From: Bifidobacterium catenulatum PV20-2
GTDB taxonomy: Bacteria > Actinomycetota > Actinomycetes > Actinomycetales > Bifidobacteriaceae
Assembly (NCBI RefSeq): GCF_000800455.1
Contig: NZ_CP007456.1
Location: forward strand, 1,240,001-1,304,000
Reading direction: 5' to 3'
DNA length: 64,000 nucleotides
The translations under genes were made by a program, and so were the position numbers. Under the pieces are notes generated by a model. It ran no database searches and had not been told where the DNA came from. It saw only the letters and a list, made by a program, of their open reading frames with translations. Positions 49,709 to 60,459 of this stretch are shown here, one piece after another (the stretch's first letter is position 1; each line of letters begins with the position of its first letter).

Positions 49709-50644
49709 ATGACTGCTGTTGAAGCAACGTCCATAACTAAGGAAGAGCAAAGCAAGCCACTGGCACTTCGTGTCGGAGCGGAACTTGTGGGAAGCTTCAT
49801 CATCTGCTTCGCGATTTACGCGATCTGCTCGCTTGGCTCCGCAGTGTACGGCATCAATATGGCGTTCATCGCCCTGCTGACGGGCATCGTGTATGCCGCG
49901 TCCACCGTGATCTTTGGATCCATCTCCGGAGCACAATTCAATCCGGCCGTATCCGTCGCCGCCATGCTCACCGGCAAGATCCATGTGCTTGATGGCATTC
50001 TGTATATCATTGCCCAAGTGCTCGGCGGCATTGGCGCCGGCGCTGCCATCCGATTCCTTCTGCCAGCTTCCGAGCAGGTGACGTTCAAGATCTGGATGAC
50101 GCCGACGATCAACGGCTTCGATAAGAACTCCGTCTCCTACTCCACACTTGGCAACTATGGCGTGACGTTCAGCATCACCTTGGCCATCGCTGTCGAAGTC
50201 ATCGCAGGCATCGTCATTGTTGCCGCCGCGCTTCGCACCACGGGCGAGCATGGCGAGTCCGATACGAACCATGCCGTCGCCATGGGGCTTGCCTACGGCG
50301 TCGGCACCGCCATCGCCTACCCGGTGACCGGAGCTGCATTGAACCCGGCACGCGCTACTGGCATCGCCATTTTCGCGCAAAACCAGGGTCTGAATGAGGA
50401 ACCACTGCAGCAGCTGTGGGTCTTCTGGATCTGCCCCGTTCTCGCCGCTGCCGTCGTTGCCCTTATCGTCATTATCTCCGGTATGGTAGGCACGAAGAAG
50501 AATACGCCGGATGCCGAAGCTGCCGATGAAATCGAAAACGACACTGTTCTCGACGAAGCGTCAGTTTCCGACAGGAACGATGGTGAGGAGAATGAGCAAT
50601 CCAGCGCCCAAACCTACCCCCATGAAGGCGTCGAAAGCGACTGA
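49709..50644 (+). CDS. MIP-family channel (aquaporin/glycerol facilitator)
   Basis: A six-helix channel of 311 residues with both NPA half-helices: QFNPAVS (about 76) and ALNPARA (about 212). This gives water or small neutral solute transport. Which solute cannot be told; the second NPA is followed by A rather than D in ALNPARA, a feature closer to aquaporins than to GlpF (NPARD). The N-terminal tail and the C-terminal acidic tail (about 265-311) are long and hydrophilic. ATG 49709 follows GAGGAAAG. Its 3' end overlaps the convergent DUF3017 gene by 84 bases. Confidence 0.9.
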   Translation: MTAVEATSITKEEQSKPLALRVGAELVGSFIICFAIYAICSLGSAVYGINMAFIALLTGIVYAASTVIFGSISGAQFNPAVSVAAMLTGKIHVLDGILYIIAQVLGGIGAGAAIRFLLPASEQVTFKIWMTPTINGFDKNSVSYSTLGNYGVTFSITLAIAVEVIAGIVIVAAALRTTGEHGESDTNHAVAMGLAYGVGTAIAYPVTGAALNPARATGIAIFAQNQGLNEEPLQQLWVFWICPVLAAAVVALIVIISGMVGTKKNTPDAEAADEIENDTVLDEASVSDRNDGEENEQSSAQTYPHEGVESD

Positions 50645-50842
50645 CCGGACCTTCCATGGGCTGCGTTCACGCAATACCAGTCTGACCAGCCCAGTCACTA
50701 TGGCCGTCACCGCGATCGCAGCGGTGGCGGTCTTTGTATATCCTGCGACCGCAAGCACCGTCGCAATAATCACTACAACTGCGACAATCCATTCGAACCA
50801 CGGCTTGCCCTCATGATCTTCGGAAACGTAAGGATGGCTCAT
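50561..50842 (-). CDS. DUF3017 membrane protein
   Basis: ATG 50842 (GAAAGG six bases upstream) starts a 93-residue protein with three membrane helices (about 16-35, 38-60 and 70-90) beginning MSHPYVSEDHEGKPWFEW. It fits the DUF3017 family of actinobacteria, often next to purine or folate genes. A longer frame to 50938 is possible but less likely. It follows purH on the same strand. Its end overlaps the aquaporin gene antisense. Confidence 0.75.
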   Translation of the reverse strand: MSHPYVSEDHEGKPWFEWIVAVVVIIATVLAVAGYTKTATAAIAVTAIVTGLVRLVLRERSPWKVRSVAFDAFMGVGLGAGLLILLTIVPVGN

Positions 50843-50965
50843 TCCGAGGCCTTTCATATCTCGCTTGCCTGCAACAATCGTAATCATAATAAGCATGGCG
50901 TCCGAAACCAATACGGAATCGGACGCCACGCTAATCACAATATCCTCGTATGAGGGGTGGAACGA

Positions 50966-52594
50966 TCAGTGGAAGAAGTGGCGGGTGCCGGTCACATACA
51001 TGGTGACGCCGGCCTTGCGGGCCGCTTCGAACACTTCCTCATCGCGGATGGAACCACCCGGCTGGACGATGGCCTTGACACCTGCGTTGATAAGAATCTC
51101 CGCACCATCGGCGAACGGGAAGAACGCGTCGGATGCCGCAACAGCGCCCTGGGTGCGATTTGCACCATCAGCCAGCGTATTCGCACGTTCAACGGACAAG
51201 TTGGCGGAATCGACACGATTCACCTGACCCATGCCGATGCCGACCGTGGCCTGATCATGGGCGATCAGGATAGCGTTGGACTTGACGCAACGGATGGCTC
51301 GCCAAGCGAAAACCAGATCCTTGATGGTCTGCTCGTCCGCAGGCTCGCCGGAAACCAGCTTCCACGCATCCGGAGCGTCGCCCGGAGCGTCGATGAGATC
51401 AGTGGACTGCACCAACAGACCACCGTCGATCTGACGGAACTGTGTCTTGGACTTCGGCGGTTCGGTAACCTTCAGAATGCGAAGATTCTTCTTCTTGGTC
51501 TGCAACAGCTCAAGGGCATCGGCATCATAGTCGGGAGCGACGATCACTTCGGTGAAGATCGGACGAACGCTTTCTGCCATTTCCATGGTGACCTTGCTGT
51601 TCGCAGCGATCACGCCACCATAGGCGCTCATCGGGTCGCAGGCATGCGCCTTCTTGTGCGCCTCAGCGACGGTGGCTCCAACGGCAAGGCCGCACGGATT
51701 GTTGTGCTTGACCACGGCAACCGCAATCTGCGGAGCGAAATCCCACACGGCACGCCAAGCTGCATCGGCATCAACATAGTTGTTGTAGCTCATCGGCTTG
51801 CCACCGAGCTGTTCAGCATGTGCGAAGCCGTTCTGGTTCAGCGGATCGAGATACAACGCGGCCTGCTGGTGAGGATTCTCGCCATAACGCAGAACATGGG
51901 CGCGATCCCAAGTACGGGTGAATGCGGCCGGGAACTTGGCCTCATTCAATTCCGCCTCACCTTCGGCAGTCGGCTGATCGACGGTAGCCGGCTTCGGCCA
52001 ATGCTTCGCGGTCCACTCATTGATGGTGGCATCATAAGACGCCGTGTGCGCGAATGCTTTGCCGGCCAGCCAGCGACGTTCCTCAAGGGAGAAACCTTCA
52101 CCGTTCTCGATACGGGCCGCGACCAACGCATAATCGTTCGGATCCGTGATGATGGCCACGGTGGCGTTGTTCTTCGCCGCTCCGCGAACCATGGACGGGC
52201 CTCCGATATCGATCTTTTCAATAGTGGCAGCTTCGTCCGCACCGGAACGAACCGTATCAGCGAACGGATATAGGTTGACGACCACCAAATCGAACGGTTT
52301 GATGCCAAACTTTTCCAGTTGAGCCGCGTGGTTCTCATTGGTCATATCAGCGAGGATACCTGCGTGGATATGTGGGTCGAGGGTTTTGACACGGCCATCG
52401 AGACACTCGGGAAAACCAGTGACTTCCGAGACTTCCGTCACCTTGACACCGAGTTCCGCAAGACGCTTTGCAGTGGAACCAGTGGAAACCACTTCAGTGC
52501 CGGCCTTGATGAACGCCTCGGCAAGAACTTCTATGCCTTCCTTATGGAAGACCGATACCAGAGCTCGACGTATCGGTCGATTCGTTGTTGTCAC
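50966..52594 (-). CDS. purH: bifunctional AICAR transformylase / IMP cyclohydrolase
   Basis: PurH catalyses the last two steps of IMP synthesis: formyl transfer to AICAR, then ring closure. Length 542 is normal. The N-terminal cyclohydrolase has [49 protein letters not shown] and [12 protein letters not shown]. The C-terminal transformylase has [11 protein letters not shown], the catalytic K-H pair segment, and [15 protein letters not shown] 52594 follows AAGGAGGAGC. It overlaps the previous gene by 53 bases, an unusually long overlap. Confidence 0.96.
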   Translation of the reverse strand: MTTTNRPIRRALVSVFHKEGIEVLAEAFIKAGTEVVSTGSTAKRLAELGVKVTEVSEVTGFPECLDGRVKTLDPHIHAGILADMTNENHAAQLEKFGIKPFDLVVVNLYPFADTVRSGADEAATIEKIDIGGPSMVRGAAKNNATVAIITDPNDYALVAARIENGEGFSLEERRWLAGKAFAHTASYDATINEWTAKHWPKPATVDQPTAEGEAELNEAKFPAAFTRTWDRAHVLRYGENPHQQAALYLDPLNQNGFAHAEQLGGKPMSYNNYVDADAAWRAVWDFAPQIAVAVVKHNNPCGLAVGATVAEAHKKAHACDPMSAYGGVIAANSKVTMEMAESVRPIFTEVIVAPDYDADALELLQTKKKNLRILKVTEPPKSKTQFRQIDGGLLVQSTDLIDAPGDAPDAWKLVSGEPADEQTIKDLVFAWRAIRCVKSNAILIAHDQATVGIGMGQVNRVDSANLSVERANTLADGANRTQGAVAASDAFFPFADGAEILINAGVKAIVQPGGSIRDEEVFEAARKAGVTMYVTGTRHFFH

Positions 52595-53933
52595 CCTGCT
52601 CCTCCTTATTGTTAATGGTTGAGGTCACTGTGCGGGCCGCATCGGCGATCTCACGATTATTTGGTTCAAGGACCGCAGCGGATGTACCGCTCCTGCCCTC
52701 GCGGACACGCTTTATGCCCCAGCGTATTCCGAAAAACATGGATACAGCCACCAAAGTCAGCAGCCACGATGAGAACAGCCCGACTGCAGTGGGCTGCCCA
52801 ACCTTACGTGTCGACGCAATTACATCGACACCGACATGCGCAAGATGTTTCGATCCCAGTGCCCCGTTGGAGATGGCGAACAGCAAACTCGAGCCTACCG
52901 TTACGATCACGCAGGACATACAGAATGTTCCTGCAGGATAGGCGAGTCCGAACACCACCCGCTTGACGTCAATCTGGTAATCAGCATCATCAGCTCTGAT
53001 ATGGAATCCCTTGTTGAACAACATGACGATTATGCCTGCGATACAGGGCAACGCCAAGGGGATGCACATTAATGCGATTCGAGCCCAATCCGTTTCAATT
53101 GCCGACGGAAGCAGACCGAATATCGGCAGCGAAGGCAATGCCGTTCCCTGACCGCTCCACATAGTGAATTCAGCAAGGTCGCCAATCGAAAAGCCTGCTC
53201 CGAACGCCCAGGAAACCGCCCAAATCGCAATGTTCGGAATCCACGCGAGCATAGCGATCGTCGTAAGTATACGAGAACCGTTCTGCATTCCCGACAACTC
53301 ATACAGCTTCACCATGGCCGACTGATTGCTAAACACCCAATACACGACCACAATCAGGCCAATGACCAGATAGACTGCAATCAACAACAGACCAAGAACT
53401 AAGCCTATGGTGATTGTCTTACGGACCGGCAACGAGACATGCTTGCCAATCCATTCCAAGCCTCGCTCGGTCAGCGACGCCTCGGGAATCAAGGCAATGG
53501 CATAGCCCAGTATGAAGACGACCGCCGTTTTCACGATAATCATGCCGGTCGTGTCAACAAGCTCGGTATCGACGCTGTTGGCAAAGAATATGTTAATCAG
53601 TACCCAGCCAACAGTCCCCGTCACACATCCGGAGAAACTGGTTCCAATACGCTTGGCAAGCGATGAAATAAGCGCAATCAACATAACCGTCAGCAACAAC
53701 GGCATAATCGTCAGTGTGATAGATCCGGTTTTGAACCCGGATCCTTGGCTGAGAAGCACGACCGCTTCAGTCAAAGGAACGGAGCAGGCGGACAGATTGT
53801 CTCCGCCTTCTTCCATGGAGATGATCAGAAGCATCAGCGCGATATAGCAGCCGAGGGCGACAGCATAGATAATCATGGACGCTGCCGCTACGGCAAGCCC
53901 TTTCAACCAATACTTCAGGTTCTTTGCCATCAT
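52542..53933 (-). CDS. DUF6350-type multi-pass membrane protein
   Basis: A 463-residue integral membrane protein with about ten to twelve helices (for example [22 protein letters not shown] near residue 14, [26 protein letters not shown] near 175). A short hydrophilic C-terminal tail rich in N, T and S follows. In actinobacteria this family (DUF6350) lies just upstream of purine genes, as here. The function is unknown; a transport role is possible. It overlaps purH at the end and abuts sucD with a four-base overlap at the start. Confidence 0.75.
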   Translation of the reverse strand: MMAKNLKYWLKGLAVAAASMIIYAVALGCYIALMLLIISMEEGGDNLSACSVPLTEAVVLLSQGSGFKTGSITLTIMPLLLTVMLIALISSLAKRIGTSFSGCVTGTVGWVLINIFFANSVDTELVDTTGMIIVKTAVVFILGYAIALIPEASLTERGLEWIGKHVSLPVRKTITIGLVLGLLLIAVYLVIGLIVVVYWVFSNQSAMVKLYELSGMQNGSRILTTIAMLAWIPNIAIWAVSWAFGAGFSIGDLAEFTMWSGQGTALPSLPIFGLLPSAIETDWARIALMCIPLALPCIAGIIVMLFNKGFHIRADDADYQIDVKRVVFGLAYPAGTFCMSCVIVTVGSSLLFAISNGALGSKHLAHVGVDVIASTRKVGQPTAVGLFSSWLLTLVAVSMFFGIRWGIKRVREGRSGTSAAVLEPNNREIADAARTVTSTINNKEEQGDNNESTDTSSSGIGLP

Positions 53934-54853
53934 ATCGACTTGGAAGCGAGCACCTCGCGCATGATTTCAGCAGTCTGCCCCGGAGTACGTCCAACACGGA
54001 TGCCCACGGCTTCGAGCGCTTCCTTCTTGTCTTGCGCAGTTCCCTTACCACCTGAAACGATGGCTCCAGCATGGCCCATCTGCTTGCCTTCCGGCGCCGT
54101 GAAGCCAGCGATGTAGGCGACGACAGGCTTGGTCATATGCTCGGATGCCCACTTTGCAGCATCCTGCTCGGCGCTACCGCCAATTTCACCAATCATCACG
54201 ACGGCCTTGGTGGCATCATCGTTTTCAAATGCTTCAAGGGCTTCCTGCAACGTGGTGCCAACGATGGGATCGCCGCCAGCGCCCAAGCATGCGGTGAAGC
54301 CGATGTCGGACAGCTCCCCCATCAGCTGATAGGTAAGAGTGCCGGACTTGGACACCAATCCCAAAGGTCCACGGGAGACGATGCCGTCCGGAATGATGCC
54401 GAGATTGCAACCCTGCGCACCTTCCGTCGAAGAAAGCGTAAGCAATCCAGGGCAGTTCGGCCCAACGATGCGCACGCCCTTGCGCAATGCGAGCTCAACG
54501 AAATACGCACTGTCGGCAACCGGAATACCTTCGGTTATGACCACAATCAGCTTGATACCGGCTTCAATGGCCTCAACCACGGCATCCTTAGCAAAACGCG
54601 GCGGCACGAACACAACACTCGCCTGTGCACCGGTAGTTTCAACAGCTTCGGAACAGCTACCAAAAACACGTAGAGTAACGTCTTCACCGTTTTTTGCTTC
54701 AGGGAAATTGACTTCCTGGCCGGCCTTGCGAGCATTGACGCCGCCGACGATATTGGTACCGGCCTTCAGCATGCGCGCGGTATGGGTCATACCCTGGTGT
54801 CCAGTCATGCCCTGCACAATGACAGGTGTACCATCCTCAATGAAAAGCGTCAT
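53930..54853 (-). CDS. sucD: succinyl-CoA synthetase alpha subunit
   Basis: This is the alpha subunit of succinyl-CoA ligase, which makes ATP from succinyl-CoA. The 307-residue protein has the CoA-binding Rossmann motif GTVIVQGMTGHQGMTHTARML, GGVNARKAGQEVNFPEA, and the phosphohistidine region LGAGGDPIVGTTLQEALEAF. The active-site histidine lies in the C-terminal MGHAGAIVSGGKGTAQDK. It is directly downstream of sucC (two bases apart), so the two form the enzyme. In a genus without a full TCA cycle, the enzyme probably supplies succinyl-CoA or drives ATP formation. Confidence 0.96.
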   Translation of the reverse strand: MTLFIEDGTPVIVQGMTGHQGMTHTARMLKAGTNIVGGVNARKAGQEVNFPEAKNGEDVTLRVFGSCSEAVETTGAQASVVFVPPRFAKDAVVEAIEAGIKLIVVITEGIPVADSAYFVELALRKGVRIVGPNCPGLLTLSSTEGAQGCNLGIIPDGIVSRGPLGLVSKSGTLTYQLMGELSDIGFTACLGAGGDPIVGTTLQEALEAFENDDATKAVVMIGEIGGSAEQDAAKWASEHMTKPVVAYIAGFTAPEGKQMGHAGAIVSGGKGTAQDKKEALEAVGIRVGRTPGQTAEIMREVLASKSI

Positions 54854-54855
54854 TT

Positions 54856-56049
54856 TTAGCGAACCTCCTTGCCGTTGGCCGCAAGGCGTGCGGCCTGCTG
54901 TGCGGCTTCTTCCATGGTCTGTGCGACATGCAGATTGACTCGATTGGCTTGAGCCAGAATGCGCAGGCCCTCAGCAGCGGCGTTGCCATCGAAACGGACT
55001 ACCAGAGGCTTGGAGCTGCCAAGCTTGTCAAGAGCTTCCAGAATGCCCTTCGCCACCTGTTCGCAGGATGTGATGCCACCATACACGTTGACCAGCACCG
55101 ATTCGACCTGAGGATCAGAGAGTACAATCTCCAGACTGCTGCACATCACTTCGGCAGACGCGCCGCCACCAATATCAAGGAAGTTTGCAGGCTTGACATT
55201 AGTTCCCTGATCCTCACCGGCACCGGAAATGGCGTCGAGCGAACTCATCACCAAACCGGCACCGTTGCCGATGACGCCAACGGAACCTTGAAGATGCACA
55301 TAATGCAAGCCATGCTCACGTGCCTTCTGCTCAAACGGATCGACATGCACCGGATCCGCGAACCGATTCCACCCATCGTGACGGAACGCCGCATTGTCGT
55401 CCAGAGAGATCTTGGCGTCCAACGCACACAACGTCTTAGACGATTCGTCATCCGGATCACCGATCTTGGCAAGCGGGTTAATCTCAACAAGTGTAGCGTC
55501 ATTGTCTTTGAAGCACTGCCACATCTTCAACAGAATCTGTGCGGCCTGATTAACATCGGCATGGTAGAAACCAATGCTTTCAGCCATTTTGGTGGCCGCT
55601 TCGAGGTCGAAATCCTCAAGCGCGTCAATATGCAGACGCTTAACGGATTCCGGATGCTCCTTGGCGATCTCCTCAACCTCGGTACCGCCATTCGCTGTGG
55701 CAAGCACATCGAAATCACGGGAGGAACGATCCACAGAAATGGAGACATAGTACTCGTGAAGAATATTCTTTGCCTCGGCCACCAACACACCGCTGACCTT
55801 GTGCTTGTGAATGGTCATCGGCAGGATGTCTTCGGATGCAAGAATAGCCTCATCGCGATTCTTCGCTAGCTTGACACCGCCAGCCTGACCGCGATGGCCA
55901 ATCTTCACCTGAGCCTTGATCACATTGGGGTAGCCAATCTGCTCGGCAGCCTCAGCCACTTCGTGAGAGTTCTGTGCGAACACTGCCTTAGGCGTTGGAA
56001 TACCCTGCTCTTCAAGCAGTTCCCTAGCCTGGTACTCATAGAGATCCAT
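54856..56049 (-). CDS. sucC: succinyl-CoA synthetase beta subunit
   Basis: The beta subunit holds the ATP-grasp nucleotide-binding domain. Visible motifs are MDLYEYQARELLEEQGIP at the start, KAQVKIGHRGQAGGVKLAK, the magnesium-binding VEINPLAKIGD and the C-terminal CoA-ligase domain with VYGGITSCEQVAKGIL and PLVVRFDGNAAAEG. The length (397) is standard. ATG 56049 follows AAAGGGAAAAGAATCC. Together with sucD it forms a complete operon unit. Confidence 0.96.
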   Translation of the reverse strand: MDLYEYQARELLEEQGIPTPKAVFAQNSHEVAEAAEQIGYPNVIKAQVKIGHRGQAGGVKLAKNRDEAILASEDILPMTIHKHKVSGVLVAEAKNILHEYYVSISVDRSSRDFDVLATANGGTEVEEIAKEHPESVKRLHIDALEDFDLEAATKMAESIGFYHADVNQAAQILLKMWQCFKDNDATLVEINPLAKIGDPDDESSKTLCALDAKISLDDNAAFRHDGWNRFADPVHVDPFEQKAREHGLHYVHLQGSVGVIGNGAGLVMSSLDAISGAGEDQGTNVKPANFLDIGGGASAEVMCSSLEIVLSDPQVESVLVNVYGGITSCEQVAKGILEALDKLGSSKPLVVRFDGNAAAEGLRILAQANRVNLHVAQTMEEAAQQAARLAANGKEVR

Positions 56050-56099
56050 GGATTCTTTTCCCTTGATGCTATTGGTTATTTACAAAGAATATACTTAAA

Positions 56100-56681
56100 T
56101 CACGCAGGCATGGTAATCAACGAACTGGCTGGATACCCCTGCAGGGACTTCATGCCGTCGATGCCAGTAAGTTCCATAACGAAACTGAAACCAGCCACCT
56201 TGCCACCGCATTTTTCGATCAGTGCACTGGCTGCATGAGCAGTTCCACCGGTGGCGATCAAATCATCAACGATGAGCACACGTTCGCCCTCATGCACGGC
56301 GCTGGTTTCGATTTCCACGGCAGCCTGACCATATTCAAGATCATAATTCTGCGACACAGTCTCAGGCGGAAGCTTACCCGCCTTGCGCACGGCGATGAAT
56401 CCTTTGCCAAGACGCGCGGCCAATGCAGGGCCAAACAAAAAACCTCGCGCTTCAAGACCTGCAACGGCGTCGAAATCATTGAAATTCACTGGCAACGCGG
56501 CCTCAAGTGCGTCCAAGAGAACACCAAAGGCACGAGCATCAGCCAATACCGGCATGAAATCACGGAAAAGAATACCTTCTTTCGGGAAACCGGGAATCGT
56601 GCGAATTTTAGAAATAAGGTACTCGGCGTTTTCAGCTCCGACCCTGCTTAAACCGGAAACGGTGATATCCGTTGATGCCAT
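56100..56681 (-). CDS. apt: adenine phosphoribosyltransferase
   Basis: This salvages adenine to AMP with PRPP. The type I phosphoribosyltransferase signature VLIVDDLIATGGTAHAA (PRPP loop) is present, together with the FRDFMPVLAD and GLEARGFLFGPALAAR segments. ATG 56681 gives 193 residues; the frame opens to 56762 but the family starts here. It stands between yajC and sucC in the minus-strand run. Confidence 0.95.
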   Translation of the reverse strand: MASTDITVSGLSRVGAENAEYLISKIRTIPGFPKEGILFRDFMPVLADARAFGVLLDALEAALPVNFNDFDAVAGLEARGFLFGPALAARLGKGFIAVRKAGKLPPETVSQNYDLEYGQAAVEIETSAVHEGERVLIVDDLIATGGTAHAASALIEKCGGKVAGFSFVMELTGIDGMKSLQGYPASSLITMPA

Positions 56682-56738
56682 GGCGGTAGTTTCCTTCTCC
56701 TTCAATATGCGGCATTTCGCATTATAGGATTTCGACGC

Positions 56739-56779
56739 GAAAAAGAACGGCGAAAATCCCAAAAATGAGATTCTCGCCG
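56739..56779 (-). terminator. terminator after yajC
   Basis: CGGCGAAAATC (56748-56758) pairs with GATTCTCGCCG (56769-56779) with one mismatch. On the minus strand TTCTTTTT follows. It separates yajC from apt. Confidence 0.85.
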
Positions 56780-56796
56780 ATATCTTTTATATGTTG

Positions 56797-57198
56797 TCAG
56801 TTGTTCTTCTGTTCGGTCTCAGTCTGTGCCGCTTCGATCTCACCCTCAATCGGCTCCTGGGCAGCCTGATCTTCATCTGCAGAATCGGTGGGAAGCGGGT
56901 TGCCATTCTCATCGACCTCGTCATCATGCACATATGCGGGACGCACATATTCACGACTGATGGCGTTGAAGCCGAAACGAATCTGGGAGCCTTCGGAATC
57001 GATAACGATCTCCTCGTATTCGGTATCGACGGAAACAACCTTGCCGATCACGCCGCCGATAGTAATGACCTCGGTGCCAGGCTGAAGATTGGCACGAAAA
57101 TCCTGGCGCTCGGCCTGCTGCTGCTTAGCCTTCTTGGACTGCCAGAACATCATGCCAAACATGACGACCATGATGACGATGAGAAAAATGTAATTCAA
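56797..57198 (-). CDS. yajC: preprotein translocase accessory subunit YajC
   Basis: YajC is a small membrane protein of the SecDF-YajC complex. The N-terminal helix (YIFLIVIMVVMFGMMFWQS) is followed by the conserved soluble domain: RANLQPGTEVITIGGVIGKVVSVD and the ending EEIVIDSEGSQIRFG. A long acidic tail (about 90-133, rich in D, E and Q) replaces the short usual end. In other actinobacteria secD and secF come next; here apt follows instead, so the membrane partners are either lost or elsewhere. Confidence 0.93.
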   Translation of the reverse strand: MNYIFLIVIMVVMFGMMFWQSKKAKQQQAERQDFRANLQPGTEVITIGGVIGKVVSVDTEYEEIVIDSEGSQIRFGFNAISREYVRPAYVHDDEVDENGNPLPTDSADEDQAAQEPIEGEIEAAQTETEQKNN

Positions 57199-57254
57199 AG
57201 CACAACTCCTTGAGGTGGACGCTCAAACGGGACCTTATGTCCAAGACAACGAGT

Positions 57255-58328
57255 CTAAGCTAGCTTGCTGACATCAACCTGAGATTCGTCAGGCACCAAA
57301 CCGAGATGTTCCCATGCCTTACGTGTCGCCACACGCCCCTTCGGCGTGCGCATGAGGAACCCCTCACGAACCAAATATGGCTCGCAAACCGTTTCCACGG
57401 TTTCCGATTCCTCGCCGACCATGGCCGACAGATTGTTCAGCCCGACCGGTCCTCCGTTGAAATTGGTGACAATGGCTTTTAGCACCGCGATATCCAAGCG
57501 GTCCAGACCTTCAGTATCGATCTGGTACAACGCCAAGGCCTCCTTGACATCGTTCGGATGCACGGTGTCAAGATCATGTACGATTGCCCAATCCCTTACG
57601 CGGCGAAGCAATCGGTTGGCGATACGCGGCGTCCCCCTCGAACGCATGGCAAGCTGGGGGGCAGCACCATCCTCGAGACGGACGCCAAGCACAGCCGAAG
57701 ATCGTTCGATAAGCTTTTCAAGCTCCTCATGCGGATAAAAGTCGAGATGCGCGGTGAAACCGAAACGAGCCCTCAACGGCGACGGCAGCATGCCTTCACG
57801 AGTGGTGGCACCGATTACTGTAAACCGCGGCAAAGTAAGAGGGATGGAAGAAGCGCCCGGTCCTTTGCCGACCATTACGTCAACACGAAAATCTTCCATG
57901 GCTATATACAACAATTCCTCGGCCGCCCGCGGAAGACGATGAATCTCGTCGATGAAGAGCACTTCCCCGGCATCCAAAGAACTCAGAATGGAAGCCAGAT
58001 CGCCGGCATGTTGAATGGCCGGACCGGAAGTGACTCTGATCGACACTCCAAGCTCGTTGGCAACAATCATGGCCAACGTGGTCTTGCCCAAGCCCGGAGG
58101 CCCCGCCAAAAGAATATGATCTGGAGGAACGTCGCGCTTGCGGGCAGCGTCCAAAAACAACTGCAGCTGCGCTTTGAGCCTTGGCTGTCCGATGAAACCG
58201 TCAAGAGCATGGGGCCGCAGTTCCTCGTCGCTCACCGGCTCGTTACCGACGGGCGATGCAGAAACCATGCGGAGTGATTCCTCGTTGGCACCAGTATTCG
58301 ACTGGTCGAATGCAGAGTCGTTCGTCAT
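57255..58328 (-). CDS. ruvB: Holliday-junction helicase RuvB
   Basis: RuvB is the AAA+ motor that drives branch migration with RuvA. Motifs: Walker [13 protein letters not shown], Walker [10 protein letters not shown], sensor [14 protein letters not shown], arginine finger in SPLRARFGF and the C-terminal winged helix [20 protein letters not shown] 58328 is used; GTG 58343 would add five residues and lies just after GAGGT, with little room. It is the last gene of ruvC-ruvA-ruvB. Confidence 0.96.
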   Translation of the reverse strand: MTNDSAFDQSNTGANEESLRMVSASPVGNEPVSDEELRPHALDGFIGQPRLKAQLQLFLDAARKRDVPPDHILLAGPPGLGKTTLAMIVANELGVSIRVTSGPAIQHAGDLASILSSLDAGEVLFIDEIHRLPRAAEELLYIAMEDFRVDVMVGKGPGASSIPLTLPRFTVIGATTREGMLPSPLRARFGFTAHLDFYPHEELEKLIERSSAVLGVRLEDGAAPQLAMRSRGTPRIANRLLRRVRDWAIVHDLDTVHPNDVKEALALYQIDTEGLDRLDIAVLKAIVTNFNGGPVGLNNLSAMVGEESETVETVCEPYLVREGFLMRTPKGRVATRKAWEHLGLVPDESQVDVSKLA

Positions 58329-58339
58329 GATGGTGCGAT

Positions 58340-58957
58340 TCACCTACCTCGATCAAGGGACGCCAACGCAAGTCTGAGCACACGAGGCACGTCATCGTCT
58401 CCCAGTGGAATATCGATATGGTTGCTCTCGCAGACCGCTTGCACGGCATGAACGGCATCCTGTTGACGCCATCCAAGAGACATCAGACCTTCCACCACCC
58501 GTTCCGAACCAGTATCTTCCGTGGAACGTGTTTCAGGAGAAGCGCCTTCGATCTGACTAAGGTCAATGGACCCTTTAAGCTCAAGGATGATTTTTTGCGC
58601 ACCTTTTTTACCTAATCCCGGCGCCTTCGCCAGCGCAGCGGCATCGCCGTCCGCCACGACCCTCGCCAAACGTTCCGGAGGCAACGTCGAAAGCAAGGAA
58701 AGGGCAACCTTCGGTCCAATGCCACTGACCTTCTGCAATTGCAGGAACATACGTTTCGAAGCAAGCGAGGAAAAACCATACAGCGTGATCGCATCCTGCG
58801 AAACATTCAACGACGTGTACACCTTCACCGTTTGACCGGCATGCATGGAAGTCAGATCCGCCGAAGGCATCCTGGTCTCATAACCGACTCCCCCGACCTC
58901 AATGATCGCCGAAGCCACGTCAATGGAATCGACTTGGCCATGCAACATGCCTATCAT
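58340..58957 (-). CDS. ruvA: Holliday-junction DNA-binding protein RuvA
   Basis: RuvA binds the four-way junction and loads RuvB. The 205-residue protein has the OB-fold start [12 protein letters not shown], the helix-hairpin-helix pairs ([19 protein letters not shown] and [19 protein letters not shown]) and the small C-terminal three-helix domain. ATG 58957 follows GGGAGG. It is 11 bases from ruvB and 44 from ruvC. Confidence 0.95.
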   Translation of the reverse strand: MIGMLHGQVDSIDVASAIIEVGGVGYETRMPSADLTSMHAGQTVKVYTSLNVSQDAITLYGFSSLASKRMFLQLQKVSGIGPKVALSLLSTLPPERLARVVADGDAAALAKAPGLGKKGAQKIILELKGSIDLSQIEGASPETRSTEDTGSERVVEGLMSLGWRQQDAVHAVQAVCESNHIDIPLGDDDVPRVLRLALASLDRGR

Positions 58958-59001
58958 GCCGTCACCTCCCATAAACAATCATAGAACATCTGTTCGAGAG
59001 T

Positions 59002-59583
59002 CTACATTCCTCTGCGGACGCCACGCCGCCGTGCCGCATTCTGCGAGGCAAGCGCCCATTGACGTTGCGCATCAGTGAGATGCTGTTCACGTTCACCCCC
59101 TTGCAGTGCGCCCGCAGGACGAAGGGCATGGCAGATCGCAATAGCCAACGCGTCGGCCGCGTCAGCAGGTTTGGGCAGGGTATTCAGCCCCAGAATACGG
59201 GCGACCATACGTTCCATCTGAATCTTTTCGGCCTTGCCGTTGCCAGTGATCGCCATTTTCGATTCAGTCGGCGTGTGCAAGGCAACGGGAATTCCACGCT
59301 GGGCTGCGGCCAACATGGCCAGTCCGGCTGCCTGCGCGGTCCCTAACACAGTGTTGCGATTCTCTTGTGCGAACACACGTTCAATGGACACGGTATCCGG
59401 CGCAAACCGTTCTATTTTTTCAACCAAACCATTGTATATGGCCAACAGGCGCAGATCCTGCGACATTTTCGGATCAGACCGCACCACATCCACATGAATA
59501 AAAGAAAGCCGGCGATATGCGCCGGCTTCGATCACGCCGACCCCGCAGCGAGTCAGCCCGGGGTCGACGCCAAGAATAATCAC
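59002..59583 (-). CDS. ruvC: Holliday-junction resolvase RuvC
   Basis: RuvC cuts Holliday junctions. It has the catalytic acidic residues in [15 protein letters not shown] (D7), [19 protein letters not shown] (E), and [17 protein letters not shown] (two D). The length (193) is normal, with a basic C-terminal tail ([10 protein letters not shown]). The gene precedes ruvA, and follows yebC by six bases. Confidence 0.96.
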   Translation of the reverse strand: MIILGVDPGLTRCGVGVIEAGAYRRLSFIHVDVVRSDPKMSQDLRLLAIYNGLVEKIERFAPDTVSIERVFAQENRNTVLGTAQAAGLAMLAAAQRGIPVALHTPTESKMAITGNGKAEKIQMERMVARILGLNTLPKPADAADALAIAICHALRPAGALQGGEREQHLTDAQRQWALASQNAARRRGVRRGM

Positions 59584-59589
59584 GCTCGA

Positions 59590-60345
59590 TTACTCCTCGT
59601 CAAGCTGAGCCATGACCTCATCGGAGGCGGTCCAGTTGGAGTAGATGTTCTGCACATCGTCCAAATCGTCGAGGTTGTCGATGAGCCTAGACACCTTCTG
59701 GGCATCCTCGAGAGTCAATTCAACCTCGTTCTTCGGCATCATGACCAAATCGGCGGAATCGTAATCGAAACCGGCGTCCTGCAGAGCCTTACGAACATCG
59801 ATCATTTCGGAAGGATCGGTGACAACGGTGAACACATCGCCATCTTCGGTCACATCCTCGGCACCAGCTTCAGCGGCCTTTTCGAACAGATCGTCGAAAT
59901 CAACGCCTTCGGCAGGAACGATGATCTGACCCTTGCGTTCGAAATTGAAGCTCACAGAACCAGAGGTGGCCAAGGAACCATTGCCCTTGGTCAGGGTGGA
60001 ACGCACTTCGGCGGCCGCACGATTACGGTTGTCGGTAAGGCATTCGATGATCAGACCGACGCCTGCGGGAGCATAGCCCTCATAGACGATATCTTCGTAG
60101 TTGGCACCGCCGGCCTCTTCACCAGAACCACGCTTGACAGCGCGCTTGATGTTATCGGCAGGCATGGAAGCCTTCTTGGCCTTGTAGATGGCGTCATACA
60201 GGGACGGATTGCCGTCAGGATCGCCGCCACCCATACGTGCTGCGATCTCGATATTCTTGATCAGCTTGGCGAACAGCTTGCCACGCTTCGCGTCGATGGC
60301 GGCCTTCTTGTGCTTGGTGGTCGCCCACTTGGAATGACCTGACAT
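59590..60345 (-). CDS. YebC/PmpR-family protein
   Basis: A 251-residue member of the YebC family, small cytoplasmic proteins that act on transcription or on translation of proline-rich stretches. [23 protein letters not shown] is the conserved start, followed by [22 protein letters not shown] and the middle region [22 protein letters not shown]. The gene heads the ruvCAB operon, as in many actinobacteria. Confidence 0.94.
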   Translation of the reverse strand: MSGHSKWATTKHKKAAIDAKRGKLFAKLIKNIEIAARMGGGDPDGNPSLYDAIYKAKKASMPADNIKRAVKRGSGEEAGGANYEDIVYEGYAPAGVGLIIECLTDNRNRAAAEVRSTLTKGNGSLATSGSVSFNFERKGQIIVPAEGVDFDDLFEKAAEAGAEDVTEDGDVFTVVTDPSEMIDVRKALQDAGFDYDSADLVMMPKNEVELTLEDAQKVSRLIDNLDDLDDVQNIYSNWTASDEVMAQLDEE

Positions 60346-60459
60346 AATGCTCCTAGGCAGGTTGCGGATGTTTCAAACGAAACGATTCTAAAGCGGTTCT
60401 AAGACAAAGCACCTGACATACGGTTGTCAAGCACGTCAGCATCCGCCGTTTATAGGCAG

